NCBI GenBank assembly: GCA_964247055.1 | Contig: OZ176054.1 | Coordinates: forward strand, 4,774,001 to 4,838,000 | From: Paragordius varius | Taxonomy: Eukaryota; Nematomorpha | Reading direction: 5' to 3' | Length of the DNA: 64,000 nt | In this document: one piece after another, positions 1-15,200 of the stretch | How the letters are laid out: each line of letters begins with the position of its first letter | Numbering within the stretch: the stretch's first letter is position 1 | The notes under the pieces: generated by a model | Seen by the model: only the letters and a program-made list of their open reading frames with translations | The model's database searches: none | What the model was told of the DNA's origin: nothing | Position numbers and translations under genes: made by a program

Positions 1-3000
1 CAATATTAGCATGGGTTATATAAATTGATTGTTAAAAGTGATGGTTGATTGTTGGATATTCTAATATTAGCATGGGTAATATAAAATGATTGTTGAAAGT
101 GATGGTTTATTGTTGGATATTCTAATATTAGCACGGTTAAAATAAATTTATTGTTGAAAGTGATGGTTGATTGTTGGATATTCTAATATTAGCATGGTTA
201 AAATAAATTTATTGTTGAAAGTGATGGTTGATTGTTGGATATTCTAATAATAGCATGGTTAAAATTAATTTATTGTTGAAAGTGATGGTTGATTGTTGGA
301 TATTCTAATATTAGCATGGTTAAAATAAATTGATTGTTGAAAAGTTATAGTTGATTGTTGGATATTCTAATATTAGCATGGGTAATATAAATTGATTGTT
401 GAAAGTGATGGTCGATTGTTGGATATTTAAATATTAGCATGGGTAATATAAATTTATTGTTGAAAGTGATGGTTTATTGTTGGATATTCTAATATTAGCA
501 GTGATGGTTGATTGTTGGATATTCTAATATTAGCATGGGTTATATAAATTGATTGTTGAAAAGTGATGGTTGATTGTTGGATATTCTAATATTAGCATGG
601 GTAATATAAATTGATTGTTGAAAGTGATGGTTTATTGTTGGATATTCTAATATTAGCAGTGATGGTTGATTGTTGGATATTCTAATATTAGCATGGGTAA
701 AATAAATTTATTGTTGAAAGTGATGGTTGATTGTTGGATATTCTAATATTAGCATGGTTAAAATTAATTTATTGTTGAAAGTGATGGTTGATTGTTGGAT
801 ATTCTAATATTAGCATGGTTAAAATAAATTGATTGTTGAAAAGTTATAGTTGATTGTTGGATATTCTAATATTAGCATGGGTAATATAAATTGATTGTTG
901 AAAGTGATGGTCGATTGTTGGATATTCAAATATTAGCATGGGTAATATAAATTTATTGTTGAAAGTGATGGTTGATTGTTGGATATTCAAATATTAGCAT
1001 GGGTTATATAAATTGATTGTTGAAAAGTGATGGTTGATTGTTGGATATTCTAATATTAGCAGTGATGGTTGATTGTTGGATATTCTAATATTAGCATGGG
1101 TAAAATAAATTTATTGTTGAAAGTGATGGTTGATTGTTGGATATTCTAATATTAGCATGGTTAAAATTAATTTATTGTTGAAAGTGATGGTTGATTGTTG
1201 GATATTCTAATATTAGCATGGTTAAAATAAATTGATTGTTGAAAAGTTATAGTTGATTGTTGGATATTCTAATATTAGCATGGGTAATATAAATTGATTG
1301 TTGAAAGTGATGGTCGATTGTTGGATATTTAAATATTAGCATGGGTAATATAAATTTATTGTTGAAAGTGATGGTTGATTGTTGGATATTCAAATATTAG
1401 CATGGGTTATATAAATTGATTGTTGAAAAGTGATGGTTTATTGTTGGATATTCTAATATTAGCACGGTTAAAATAAATTTATTGTTGAAAGTGATGGTTG
1501 ATTGTTGGATATTCTAATATTAGCATGGTTAAAATAAATTTATTGTTGAAAGTGATGGTTGATTGTTGGATATTCTAATAATAGCATGGTTAAAATAAAT
1601 TTATTGTTGAAAGTGATGGTTGATTGTTGGATATTCTATATTAGCATGGGTAAAATAAATTGATTGTTGAAAAGTTATAGTTGATTGTTGGATATTCTAA
1701 TATTAGCATGGGTAATATAAATTGATTGTTGAAAGTGATGGTCGATTGTTGGATATTCTAATATTAGCTTGGGTAAAATAAATTGAGTGTTGTAAAGTGA
1801 TGGTTGATTGTTGGATATTCTAATATTAGCAATATAATTGATTATTGAAAAGTGATGGTTGATTGTTGTATATTCTAATATTAGCATGGGTAACATATAT
1901 TGATTGTTGAAAAGTGATGGTTGATTGTTGGATATTCCAATATTAGCATGGAAATAAAGTGATTGTTGAAAAGTGATGGTTGATTATTGGATATTCTAAT
2001 ATTAGCACGGTTAAAATAAAATTATTGTTGAAAGTGATGGTTGATTGTTGGATATTCTAATATTAGCATGGTTAAAATAAATTTATTGTTGAAAGTGATG
2101 GTTGATTGTTGGATATTCTAATATTAGCATGGTTAAAATAAATTTATTGTTGAAAGTGATGGTTGATTGTTGGATATTCTAATATTAGCATGGTTAAAAT
2201 AAATTGATTGTTGAAAAGTTATAGTTGATTGTTGGATATTCTAATATTAGCATGGGTAATATAAATTGATTGTTGAAAGTGATGGTCGATTGTTGGATAT
2301 TCAAATATTAGCATGGGTAATATAAATTTATTGTTGAAAGTGATGGTTGATTGTTGGATATTCAAATATTAGCATGGGTTATATAAATTGATTGTTGAAA
2401 AGTGATGGTTGATTGTTGGATATTCTAATATTAGCATGGGTAATATAAATTGATTGTTGAAAGTGATGGTTGATTGTTGGATATCCCAATATTAGCATGG
2501 GTTATATAAATTGATTGTTAAAAGTGATGGTTGATTGTTGGATATTCTAATATTAGCATGGGTAATATAAAATGATTGTTGAAAGTGATGGTTTATTGTT
2601 GGATATTCTAATATTAGCACGGTTAAAATAAATTTATTGTTGAAAGTGATGGTTGATTGTTGGATATTCTAATATTAGCATGGTTAAAATAAATTTATTG
2701 TTGAAAGTGATGGTTGATTGTTGGATATTCTAATAATAGCATGGTTAAAATAAATTTATTGTTGAAAGTGATGGTTGATTGTTGGATATTCTATATTAGC
2801 ATGGGTAAAATAAATTGATTGTTGAAAAGTTATAGTTGATTGTTGGATATTCTAATATTAGCATGGGTAATATAAATTGATTGTTGAAAGTGATGGTCGA
2901 TTGTTGGATATTCTAATATTAGCATGGGTAATATAAATTTATTGTTGAAAGTGATGGTTGATTGTTGGATATTCAAATATTAGCATGGGTTATATAAATT

Positions 3001-6000
3001 GATTGTTGAAAAGTGATAGTTGATTGTTGGATATTCTAATATTAGCATGGGTAATATAAATTGATTGTTGAAAGTGATGGTTGATTGTTGGATATCCCAA
3101 TATTAGCATGGGTAATATAAATTGATTGTTGAAAAGTGATGGTTGATTGTTGGATATCCCAATATTAGCATGGGTAATATAAATTGATTGTTGAAAAGTG
3201 ATGGTTGATTGTTGGATATTCTAATATTAGCATGGGTAATACAAATTGATTGTTGAAAGTGATGGTTGATTGTTGGATATTCTAATATTAGCATGGTTAA
3301 AATAAATTTATTGTTGAAAGTGATGGTTGATTGTTGGATATTCTAATAATAGCATGGTTAAAATAAATTTATTGTTGAAAGTGATGGTTGATTGTTGGAT
3401 ATTCTAATATTAGCATGGTTAAAATAAATTGATTGTTGAAAAGTTATAGTTGATTGTTGGATATTCTAATATTAGCATGGGTAATATAAATTGATTGTTG
3501 AAAGTGATGGTCGATTGTTGGATATTTAAATATTAGCATGGGTAATATAATTTTATTGTTGAAAGTGATGGTTGATTGTTGGATATTCAAATATTAGCAT
3601 GGTTAAAATAAATTTATTGTTGAAAGTGATGGTTGATTGTTGGATATTCTAATAATAGCATGGTTAAAATAAATTTATTGTTGAAAGTGATGGTTGATTG
3701 TTGGATATTCTATATTAGCATGGGTAAAATAAATTGATTGTTGAAAAGTTATAGTTGATTGTTGGATATTCTAATATTAGCATGGGTAATATAAATTGAT
3801 TGTTGAAAGTGATGGTCGATTGTTGGATATTCTAATATTAGCATGGGTAATATAAATTTATTGTTGAAAGTGATGGTTGATTGTTGGATATTCAAATATT
3901 AGCATGGGTTATATAAATTGATTGTTGAAAAGTGATAGTTGATTGTTGGATATTCTAATATTAGCATGGGTAATATAAATTGATTGTTGAAAGTGATGGT
4001 TGATTGTTGGATATCCCAATATTAGCATGGGTAATATAAATTGATTGTTGAAAAGTGATGGTTGATTGTTGGATATCCCAATATTAGCATGGGTAATATA
4101 AATTGATTGTTGAAAAGTGATGGTTGATTGTTGGATATTCTAATATTAGCATGGGTAATACAAATTGATTGTTGAAAGTGATGGTTGATTGTTGGATATT
4201 CTAATATTAGCATGGTTAAAATAAATTTATTGTTGAAAGTGATGGTTGATTGTTGGATATTCTAATAATAGCATGGTTAAAATAAATTTATTGTTGAAAG
4301 TGATGGTTGATTGTTGGATATTCTAATATTAGCATGGTTAAAATAAATTGATTGTTGAAAAGTTATAGTTGATTGTTGGATATTCTAATATTAGCATGGG
4401 TAATATAAATTGATTGTTGAAAGTGATGGTCGATTGTTGGATATTTAAATATTAGCATGGGTAATATAATTTTATTGTTGAAAGTGATGGTTGATTGTTG
4501 GATATTCAAATATTAGCATGGGTTATATAAATTGATTGTTGAAAAGTGATGGTTGATTGTTGGATATTCTAATATTAGCATGGGTAATATAAATTGATTG
4601 TTGAAAGTGATGGTTGATTGTTGGATATCCCAATATTAGCATGGGTAATATAAATTGATTGTTGAAAAGTGATGGTTGATTGTTGGATATTCTAATTTTA
4701 GCATGGGTAATATAAAGTGATTGTTGAAAAGTAATGGTTGATTATTGGATATTCTAATATTAGCTTGGGTAAAATAAATTGAGTGTTGTAAAGTGATGGT
4801 TGATTGTTGGATATTCTAATATTAGCAATATAAATTGATTATTGAAAAGTGATGGTTGATTGTTGTATATTCTAATATTAGTATGGGTAACATATATTGA
4901 TTGTTGAAAAGTGATGGTTGATTATTGGATATTCTAATATTAGCATGGAAATAAATTGATAGTTGAAAAGTGATGGTTGATTGTTGGCTATTCTTATATA
5001 AGCATGGAAATAAAGTGATTGTTGAAAAGTTATGGTTGATTGTTGGATATTCTAATATTAGCATGGTTATAATAAATTGAGTGTTGTAAAGTGATGGTTG
5101 ATTGTTGGATATTCTAATATTAGCATGGGTGATATAAACTAATTGTTGAAAAGTGATGGTTGATTGTTGGGTATTCCAATATTAGCATGGAAATAAAGTG
5201 ATTGTTGAAAAGTGATGGTTGATTATTGGATATTCTAATATTAGCATGGAAATAAATTGATAGTTGAAAAGTGATGGTTGATTGTTGGCTATTCTTATAT
5301 AAGCATGGAAATAAAGTGATTGTTGAAAAGTTATGGTTGATTGTTGGATATTCTAATATTAGCATGGTTATAATAAATTGAGTGTTGTAAAGTGATGGTT
5401 GATTGTTGGATATTCTAATATTAGCATGGGTAATATAAATTGATTATTGAAAAGTGATGGTTGATTGTTGTATATTCTAATATTAGCATGGGTAACATAT
5501 ATTGATTGTTGAAAAGTGATGGTTGATTGTTGGATATTCCAATATTAGCATGGAAATAAAGTGATTGTTAAAAGTGATGGTTGATTATTGGATATTCTAA
5601 TATTAGCATGGAAATAAATTGATAGTTGAAAAGTGATGGTTGATTGTTGTATATTCTAATATTAGTATGGGTAACATATATTGATTGTTGAAAAGTGATG
5701 GTTGATTATTGGATATTCTAATATTAGCATGGGTAATATAAATTGATTGTTGAAAAGTGATGGTTGATTGTTGTATATTCTAATATTAGCATGGGTAACA
5801 TATATTGATTGTTGAAAAGGATGGTTGATTATTGGATATTCTAATATTAGCGTGGATAATATAAATTAATTGTTGAAAAGTGATGGTTGATTATTGGATA
5901 TTCTAATATTAGCATGGAAATAAATTGATAGTTAAAAAGTGATGGCTGATTGTTGGCTATTCTAATATAAGCATGGAAATAAAGTGATTGTTGAAAAGTT

Positions 6001-9000
6001 ATGGTTGATTGTTGGATATTCTAATATTAGCATGGGTAAAATAAATTGAGTGTTGTAAAGTGATGGTTGATTGTTGGATATTCTAATATTAGCATGGGTA
6101 ATATAAATTGATTATTGAAAAGTGATGGTTGATTGTTGTATATTCTAATATTAGTATGGGGTAAATTAATTGATTGTTGAAAAGTGATGGTTGATTGTTG
6201 GATATTCAAATATTAGCATGGGTTATATAAATTGATTGTTGAAAAGTGATGGTTGATTGTTGGATATTCTAATATTAGCATGGGTAATATAAAATGATTG
6301 TTGAAAAGTGATGGTTGATTGTTGGATATCCCAATATTAGCATGGGGAAAATTAATTAACTGTTGAAAAGTGATGGTTGATTGTTGGATATTCTAGTATT
6401 AGCATGGGTAATATAAATTGATTATTGAAAAGTGATGGTTGATTGTTGTATATTCTAATATTAGTATGGGGTAAATTAATTGATTGTTGAAAAGTGATGG
6501 TCGATTGTTGGATATTCAAATTTAGCATGGGTTATATAAATTGATTGTTGAAAGTGATGGTTGATTGTTGGATATTCTAATATTAGCATGGGTAATATAT
6601 ATTTAGTGTGTAAAAGTGATGGTTGATTGTTGGATATTCTAGTATTAGCATGGGTAATATAAATTGATTGTTGAAAGTGATGGTTTATTGTTGGATATTC
6701 TAATATTAGCAGTGATGGTTGATTGTTGGATATTCTAATATTAGCATGGGTTATATAAATTGATTGTTGAAAAGTGATGGTTGATTGTTGGATATTCTAA
6801 TATTAGCATGGGTAAAATAAATTTATTGTTGAAAGTGATGGTTGATTGTTGGATATTCTAATATTAGCATGGTTAAAATTAATTTATTGTTGAAAGTGAT
6901 GGTTGATTGTTGGATATTCTAATATTAGCATGGTTAAAATAAATTGATTGTTGAAAAGTTATAGTTGATTGTTGGATATTCTAATATTAGCATGGGTAAT
7001 ATAAATTGATTGTTGAAAGTGATGGTCGATTGTTGGATATTTAAATATTAGCATGGGTAATATAAATTTATTGTTGAAAGTGATGGTTGATTGTTGGATA
7101 TTCAAATATTAGCATGGGTTATATAAATTGATTGTTGAAAAGTGATGGTTGATTGTTGGATATTCTAATATTAGCATGGGTAATATAAAATGATTGTTGA
7201 AAAGTGATGGTTGATTGTTGGATATCCCAATATTAGCATGGGGAAAATTAATTAACTGTTGAAAAGTGATGGTTGATTGTTGGATATTCTAGTATTAGCA
7301 TGGGTAATATAAAATGATTGTTGAAAAGTGATGGTTGATTGTTGGATATTCTAATATTAGCATGGTTAAAATTAATTTACTGTTGCAAAGTGATGGTTGA
7401 TTATTGGATATTCTAATATTAGCATGGAAATAAATTGATAGTTGAAAAGTGATGGTTGATTGTTGGCTATTCTAATATAAGCATGGAAATAAAGTGATTG
7501 TTGAAAAGTTATGGTTGATTGTTGGATATTCTAATATTAGCATGGTTATAATAAATTGATTGTTGAAAGTGATGGTTGATTGTTAGATATCCCAATATTA
7601 GCATGGGTTATATAAATTGATTGTTGAAAGTGATGGTTGATTGTTGGATATCCCAATATTAGCATGGGTAATATAAATTTACTGTTAAAAAGTGATGGTT
7701 GATTGGATGTTCTATTAGCATGGGTAATATAAATTGATTGTTGAAAAGTGATGGTCGATTGTTGGATATAAATTTAGCATGGGTTATATAAATTGATTGT
7801 TGAAAGTGATGGTTGATTGTTGGATATTCTAATATTAGCATGGGTAATATAAATTTAGTGTGTAAAAGTGATGGTTGATTGTTGGATATTCTAGTATTAG
7901 CATGGGTAATATAAATTGATTGTTGAAAGGGATGGTTTATTGTTGGATATTCTAATATTAGCATGGGTAACATATATTGATTGTTGAAAAGTGATGGTTG
8001 ATTATTGGATATTCTAATATTAGCGTGGATAATATAAATTAATTGTTGAAAAGTGATGGTTGATTATTGGATATTCTAATATTAGCATGGAAATAAATTG
8101 ATAGTTAAAAAGTGATGGCTGATTGTTGGCTATTCTAATATAAGCATGGAAATAAAGTGATTGTTGAAAAGTTATGGTTGATTGTTGGATATTCTAATAT
8201 AAGCATGGAAATAAAGTGATTGTTGAAAAGTTATGGTTGATTGTTGGATATTCTAATATTAGCATGGGTAAAATAAATTGAGTGTTGTAAAGTGATGGTT
8301 GATTGTTGGATATTCTAATATTAGCATGGGTAATATAAATTGATTATTGAAAAGTGATGGTTGATTGTTGTATATTCTAATATTAGTATGGGGTAAATTA
8401 ATTGATTGTTGAAAAGTGATGGTTGATTGTTGGATATTCAAATATTAGCATGGGTTATATAAATTGATTGTTGAAAAGTGATGGTTGATTGTTGGATATT
8501 CTAATATTAGCATGGGTAATATAAAATGATTGTTGAAAAGTGATGGTTGATTGTTGGATATCCCAATATTAGTATGGGGTAAATTAATTGATTGTTGAAA
8601 AGTGATGGTTGATTGTTGGATATTCAAATATTAGCATGGGTTATATAAATTGATTGTTGAAAAGTGATGGTTGATTGTTGGATATTCTAATATTAGCATG
8701 GTTATAATAAATTGATTGTTGAAAGTGATGGTTGATTGTTGGATATCCCAATATTAGCATGGGTTATATAAATTGATTGTTGAAAAGTGATGGTTGATTG
8801 TTGGATATTCTAATTTTAGCATGGGTAATATAAAATGATTGTTGAAAAGTGATGGTTGATTGTTGGATATCCCAATATTAGCATGGTTAAAATTAATTTA
8901 CTGTTAAAAAGTGATGGTTGATTGGATGTTCTATTAGCATGGGTAATATAAATTGATTGTTGAAAAGTGATGGTCGATTGTTGGATATTCAAATTTAGCA

Positions 9001-10980
9001 TGGGTTATATAAATTGATTGTTGAAAGTGATGGTTGATTGTTGGATATTCTAATATTAGCATGGGTAATATAAATTTAGTGTGTAAAAGTGATGGTTGAT
9101 TGTTGGATATTCTAGTATTAGCATGGGTAATATAAATTGATTGTTGAAAGGGATGGTTTATTGTTGGATATTCTAATATTAGCAGTGATGGTTGATTGTT
9201 GGATATTCTAATATTAGCATGGGTAAAATAAATTTATTGTTGAAAGTGATGGTTGATTGTTGGATATTCTAATATTAGCATGGTTAAAATTAATTTATTG
9301 TTGAAAGTGATGGTTGATTGTTGGATATTCTAATATTAGCATGGTTAAAATAAATTGATTGTTGAAAAGTTATAGTTGATTGTTGGATATTCTAATATAG
9401 CATGGGTAATATAAATTGATTGTTGAAAAGTGATGGTTGATTGTTGGATATTCTAATATTAGCAGTGATGGTTGATTGTTGGATATTCTAATATTAGCAT
9501 GGGTAATATAAATTGATTGTTGAAAAGTGATGGTTGATTGTTGGATATTCTAATTTTAGCATGGGTAATATAAATTGATTGTTTAAAAGCGATGTATTCT
9601 AATATTAGCATGGGTAATATAAAGTGATTGTTGAAAAGTAATGGTTGATTATTGGATATTCTAATATTAGCTTGGGTAAAATAAATTGAGTGTTGTAAAG
9701 TGATGGTTGATTGTTGGATATTCTAATATTAGCAATATAAATTGATTATTGAAAAGTGATGGTTGATTGTTGTATATTCTAATATTAGCATGGGTAACAT
9801 ATATTGATTGTTGAAAAGTGATGGTTGATTGTTGGATATTCCAATATTAGCATGGAAATAAAGTGATTGTTGAAAAGTGATGGTTGATTATTGGATATTC
9901 TAATATTAGCATGGAAATAAATTGATAGTTGAAAAGTGATGGTTGATTGTTGTATATTCTAATATTAGTATGGGTAACATATATTGATTGTTGAAAAGTG
10001 ATGGTTGATTATTGGATATTCTAATATTAGCATGGGTAATATAAATTGATTGTTGAAAAGTGATGGTTGATTGTTGTATATTCTAATATTAGCATGGGTA
10101 ACATATATTGATTGTTGAAAAGTGATGGTTGATTATTGGATATTCTAATATTAGCGTGGATAATATAAATTAATTGTTGAAAAGTGATGGTTGATTATTG
10201 GATATTCTAATATTAGCATGGATAATATAAATTGATTGTTGAAAAGTGATGGTTGATTGTTGGATATTCTAATATTAGCATGGAAATAAATTCATTGTTG
10301 AAAAGTGATGGTTGATTGTTGGACATTCAAATATTAGTATAGGATGTAATTTAAATGTTGAAATGTCATCGTTGATTTTGTATATTGTAATATTAGCATG
10401 GGTAATATAATTTATTTGTTGAAAAGTAATGGTTGATTGTTGTATATTCTAATATTTGTATGGGTAATATAAATTGATTATTGAAAAGTGATGGTTGATT
10501 GTTGTATATTCTAATATTAGTATGGGGTAAATTAATTGATTGTTGAAAAGTGATGGTTGATTTTGGATATTCTAATATTAGCATGGGTTATATAATTTAA
10601 GTTTTTAAAAGTGATGATTGATTGTTGGATATTCTACTATTAGCATGGATAATATAAATTGATTGTTGAAAAGTGATGGTTGATTGTTGGATATTCTAAT
10701 ATTAGCATGGAAATAAATTCATTGTTGAAAAGTGATGGTTGATTGTTGGACATTCAAATATTAGTATAGGATGTAATTTAAATGTTGAAATGTCATCGTT
10801 GATTTTGTATATTGTAATATTAGCATGGGTAATATAATTTATTTGTTGAAAAGTAATGGTTGATTGTTGTATATTCTAATATTTGTATGGGGTAAATTCA
10901 TTGATTGTTGAAAAGTGATGGTTGATTTTGGATATTCTAATATTAGCATGGGTAATATAATTTAAGTGTTGAAAAGTGAA
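1..10980. repeat. Satellite array, 61-62 bp unit, about 175-180 copies
   Basis: An uninterrupted head-to-tail array. A typical unit reads tattctaatattagcatggg, then taatataaattgattgttga, then aaagtgatggttgattgttgg (given in pieces). Each unit contains the word ttgattgttg twice. Variants include atgggtaat, atggttaaa, atggaaata and atgggtaac linkers, and a short form with about 30 bp missing (ttagcagtgatgg, near 500, 660, 1060, 6710, 9180 and 9465). Higher-order structure is clear: 1-500 recurs from 2487, the block at 3103 recurs 919 bp later, the block at 4822 recurs 298 bp later, and the block at 6027 recurs 2232 bp later. The 10280-10980 edge is the most diverged. Short minus-strand ORFs (60-104 codons) arise because three units are close to a multiple of three; they encode no recognisable protein. 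The array starts before the window. Confidence 0.97.
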
Positions 10981-10981
10981 A

Positions 10982-12200
10982 TTATAAGGAAATTAACCAA
11001 TTAAAAACAAACGAACCTTTTTTATAAAATTCCTCAGCGATAAAAATGTTCAGCATCATCAAATTATATAAAAAAATTTATAAAATCTAAAAGCGTTTTT
11101 ATATTGTTTTCATTGTGCCTAAAAATAGGAGCAAGTCCCCTGCCACACTAAAATAGAATTAAGTATTCATTTTCAAAAAATTTATATGTCGTTTGGCATA
11201 TATTTAAATTTTTTTTGCAAAATTCCTAAATTTTTTCATTTATATTTAATTTGTGACTTTTAAAGCCCACATCTTAATTAATAAAATATGATTTGCTCTT
11301 TATAAGTAGTTTATGATATATTTGAATGATATTTTTGGAATAAAGCATTTAGTTTTCATCAAAACAATTAATACAAAAATGTGATCAAATTTTGCCATTT
11401 TCTGATATAAAAAACTTGGCACAAAAGTGTAATAAGCTTTAATATATAACCCTAAGTCCCAAAACCAAAGCATCATGTTAATCCTGACACATTCTATCAA
11501 AATTTATTTAATTAAGATATTCTTTCATGACCCCCGATTTTCTACACTGTGCTATATACAAAATCTTTTTATATAAGATTTTTAAGCGTCTAAATATCGT
11601 TTCCACATGCCTTAAAATAGTATGAATTGTGCGTCAACAAAAATTTGCTAAAAATAAAATAATTTTATCTCGCAATTTTGGCATTTTCGCCTTTATTTTA
11701 AGCTAGCCCTACGGGCTTTCGGGACCCGTATCTGAAAATTTAACTATTTTACAAGTATCTTGCTCTTATTTTTGATTATTTTTTAGTGATATTTTTATGA
11801 AGCATTTAACTTTGCGAAAAAAGTATATAAACAATCTGCGCAAATTTCGCCATTTTCTGATACAATGCATTTAGCACAAAAGCGTAATACCTTTCTAAAA
11901 TTACTCTTAAGTGCCTAAACCAAAAGCACCATGATGATACTGATACATTTTCCTGTCATAAATTAAATATAATATATATTATCATCAGAATATTTTATGA
12001 ACACTGTGCAATAATTTGTTACAAAGTTCACTAACATACCTATTGCATGCTTTTATAGCTATTTTAGTATGGATAACATAATATTTTATTTAATATATAG
12101 GATCTTTTAATCTAACGCGCTAGAAATAAATTTGTTAACGTGAAATGTTTATTACATTACAACTCATAGTTTGACAATAATAATATTACATATGTAAACA
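10982..12200. repeat. Two diverged copies of a dispersed repeat (about 0.5 kb)
   Basis: No gene seen. The segment around 11330-11545 (a kcattta word, gccattttctgata, a gcacaaaagtgtaat-like stretch, then a ctacactgtgc end) is repeated in diverged form around 11790-12010. Similar sequence occurs inverted near 48350-48520 and direct near 49200-49420. The shared end resembles acactgtg. The copies are too diverged for firm boundaries; they look like old non-autonomous elements with related ends. Confidence 0.6.
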
Positions 12201-12205
12201 AATTT

Positions 12206-15200
12206 TTGGTTGGTAAATGTGCTCTCCCAATGTTGCACCCTCATAAAATTTTTCATTTGGATGACTTTAATTATATACTCAACGAAGTAAATAAATACAA
12301 TCTACCAATAAAAATCTTAGTATGTGGTCAAATGGGAGTTGGAAAATCTACATTTTCCAATCAGTTTGTAAAATCTTATGTTCAGGGTAATTTTTTTTTA
12401 TAAAAAAGATGATCAAAAATTATATTGGTTGGATTGCGATCCGGGGCAGCCAAAAAACAATGTTCCATCGACATTATCCCTTTTAGTCATATTAAAAGAT
12501 AAAAATGAACCAATAAAAATTAGTCCATTAAAGTAAAATATTAAATCAATAATTTTAAATTAATTATATTTTTTGGATTTTAGTTATTTATATTATTTAT
12601 ATACGATATGGTAATAAAAAAAATACATTTTTTTGCTTTTTCGAAACCTTATGCATTTGTTCCGATATAATAAAGGACGAATTTTAGTTTTGATTTATTT
12701 TACATGCATTTAAATTTAAATCATGCTATATCTTAAACTGGACCTTAAAAGTGCTTATGTGTGGCCTTAAGTATTTATTCATATAAATATCAATGAATGT
12801 GTCAAACGACATCAAAATTTTATCGGTTTTATGGTCCTTGAGACGAAAAATAATTTTTTGGCATAGGTTATTAAATTTTCAAAGCATAATGGTTTTAATG
12901 GCTACGACTTATCATTTACATATATATATACTTATTTCGTTTTGACTCCTTATCTATAAACGGTGATTAATGAATTAAAATTTTGAAATTGAAAGATTGG
13001 TATCTTTTCTAAACTTATTTGTTATTTAAGAGTTGTTTATCCGGATTTTTACAAAACTACCACTCAACTTACGGACTAATACAAAAAGTGGTTAAACATT
13101 TGCAAAAAAATGAAATGAATATGGTAATAGATAAATTAAAATAAATCTCTATTTAACGTTGAAAAACATATTTTGCGGCTTTATTCTGAACCCTGATTTT
13201 ATAAGGGAGAAGACCAAATAAGCTATTATATAATTATTTTAATAGGGTTTTGCAAGTTTATACCTTTAATGATCGTATATCCAATCAGTATATATCCTTT
13301 TTATGCATAATGTTGCAATTCTTTCTATTGTCTTTTCATAAATTGTGTCTAATAAGGATTGTTATTCATATCATATTATTTAATAATTTCTATGCCTATA
13401 AAAATTCTGTTAACATATTGTTATCACACATATTTCCAATAATTTTGTTTTAATTATTTTTTTGAAAAAGTATTTTTTTTAATATATTTTATTGCAATAT
13501 TTGTTTTTTATAGAACCATATATTTTGGCCACACTACCCCCAGTTATCACCCTATTGAATTTCTTAAATGCTGCAAATTTTTGTATGATTTTTATGAACC
13601 CTTTTCCGAATCTGTACCACTAATTATAAATACCAATGGCTGGTTTAAAGGTTTACATTTACTATACTTTTATATTTTATCCAAATTATAATAATTTTTT
13701 AATTATATCAATAGGTGTAGGATTATATCTGTTATGTCAAATGATTCAGATATTTAAACCAACGCATATTGTTCACTTAATTGAACCAACATTACGTGGT
13801 GATTACCAACACTTAAATCACTTGAATCAAACAGACTTATCATCAATGAATTTGGCAAAGAAAGCAGTATTTATCAAATCAAAAAAAGTCAGAGATGGTA
13901 AAAAATTGCGGTTTAGTGATCCTATTACCACTATATCAGACATAAATTATTCCCACACAGAATTTAAAAAAACCAATGAGTATAAGTCATTAAATGACTC
14001 TGAATCTAATATACACCCTCATTCTTTAAATAATGTTCACCAAGAAAGTTTAGAGAAACTTAATTACCAATCTAGATCTCATAAAGACAAACTTAGCAAA
14101 AATCATATTCATTCCAATAATCCTGTGATACAAAATAGAGAATTAAGGATTGAATCAAATGCCCCACATTTAAAAGAGCTACTTTTGCTTAATCCTGAAA
14201 TCAGATTATTTATAAGGGCTAATTTGAATTATATATTTGAAGAAAGGAACAACAACGTCATCGATATGAATCAGTATTCCATATACCATAATTTCGTTTA
14301 TTACCGAATACCTTCAAAAATCAAAGCCAGCAAAATGGTTCATCAAATAAAGTTTTTATCCCACGATAATTTTGCTTCTTGATTTTATCCGATTTTTCGA
14401 ATTTTACGATAAAATTATTAGTTTTTTAAAAGAATAGTAAGTGCGAAAAAAAACTAACCCAATTATATATTGTGTTTGTAATGGTAATTAACGGATTGGT
14501 TATGTTTTGTAATAACAGTTGTTAAAATCCGTAATATAACGATAAAGGATAATTAAATTATCATATTTTAAATTTTAAAATGAACCGTTTTATTATAGTA
14601 TTGTTTGGTCAATATCTATATTTCTCTACTATAATTAATTTGCCATCATTATATAATTCTATTAGAGCACATCATACACATAATCGTATTCATTTACTTG
14701 TCTCCCATTTCAAAAATGTTTTACGGCCTCCTTCCCAAAATTTGCACAATATTAATGATATTGGGAATGTTCAAAAATCACAAGATAATAATGAAAATGA
14801 TAGCAATGATAATTTAACAAATTTTCAATATCTTTTTTCGGCAAATATATCTCATAAAAATCCCCTACCTACTGGCTGGCTTTCGTTAATACCCTCAATC
14901 AAAGTTAGCATATAAATTTATTGCTAAATTAAATTTATACGATGTTTTTTTAGTATAGATAATTTACATTTAAAATTAAATATAAAAGGACTAAACTTAA
15001 GTATTTGAAAGAATGGTGTATATTTCGCACATTAAATTGATTATACGGTATATTTTCAACAACCGAAATTCTGTTTATAATTTTTTATTTTTTGCCTCTA
15101 TATTTGATATAAAATATTTAGTTGAACCTCAAACAATTTTGCCTTATTTCGATTCTTCCTAAAAATAGTTTGACAGCCAATAATGTGTGCAATAAATTTT

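Noticed and set aside
1675-10584. Eleven minus-strand ORFs of 60-104 codons repeating ILEYPTINHHF-like words
   Set aside because: They are the satellite unit read in frame. Open stretches appear where three units approach a multiple of three, and they carry no start context or splice pattern.
1-10980. CRISPR-like repeat array
   Set aside because: Units are contiguous and similar over their whole length, without unique spacers, in a eukaryotic context.
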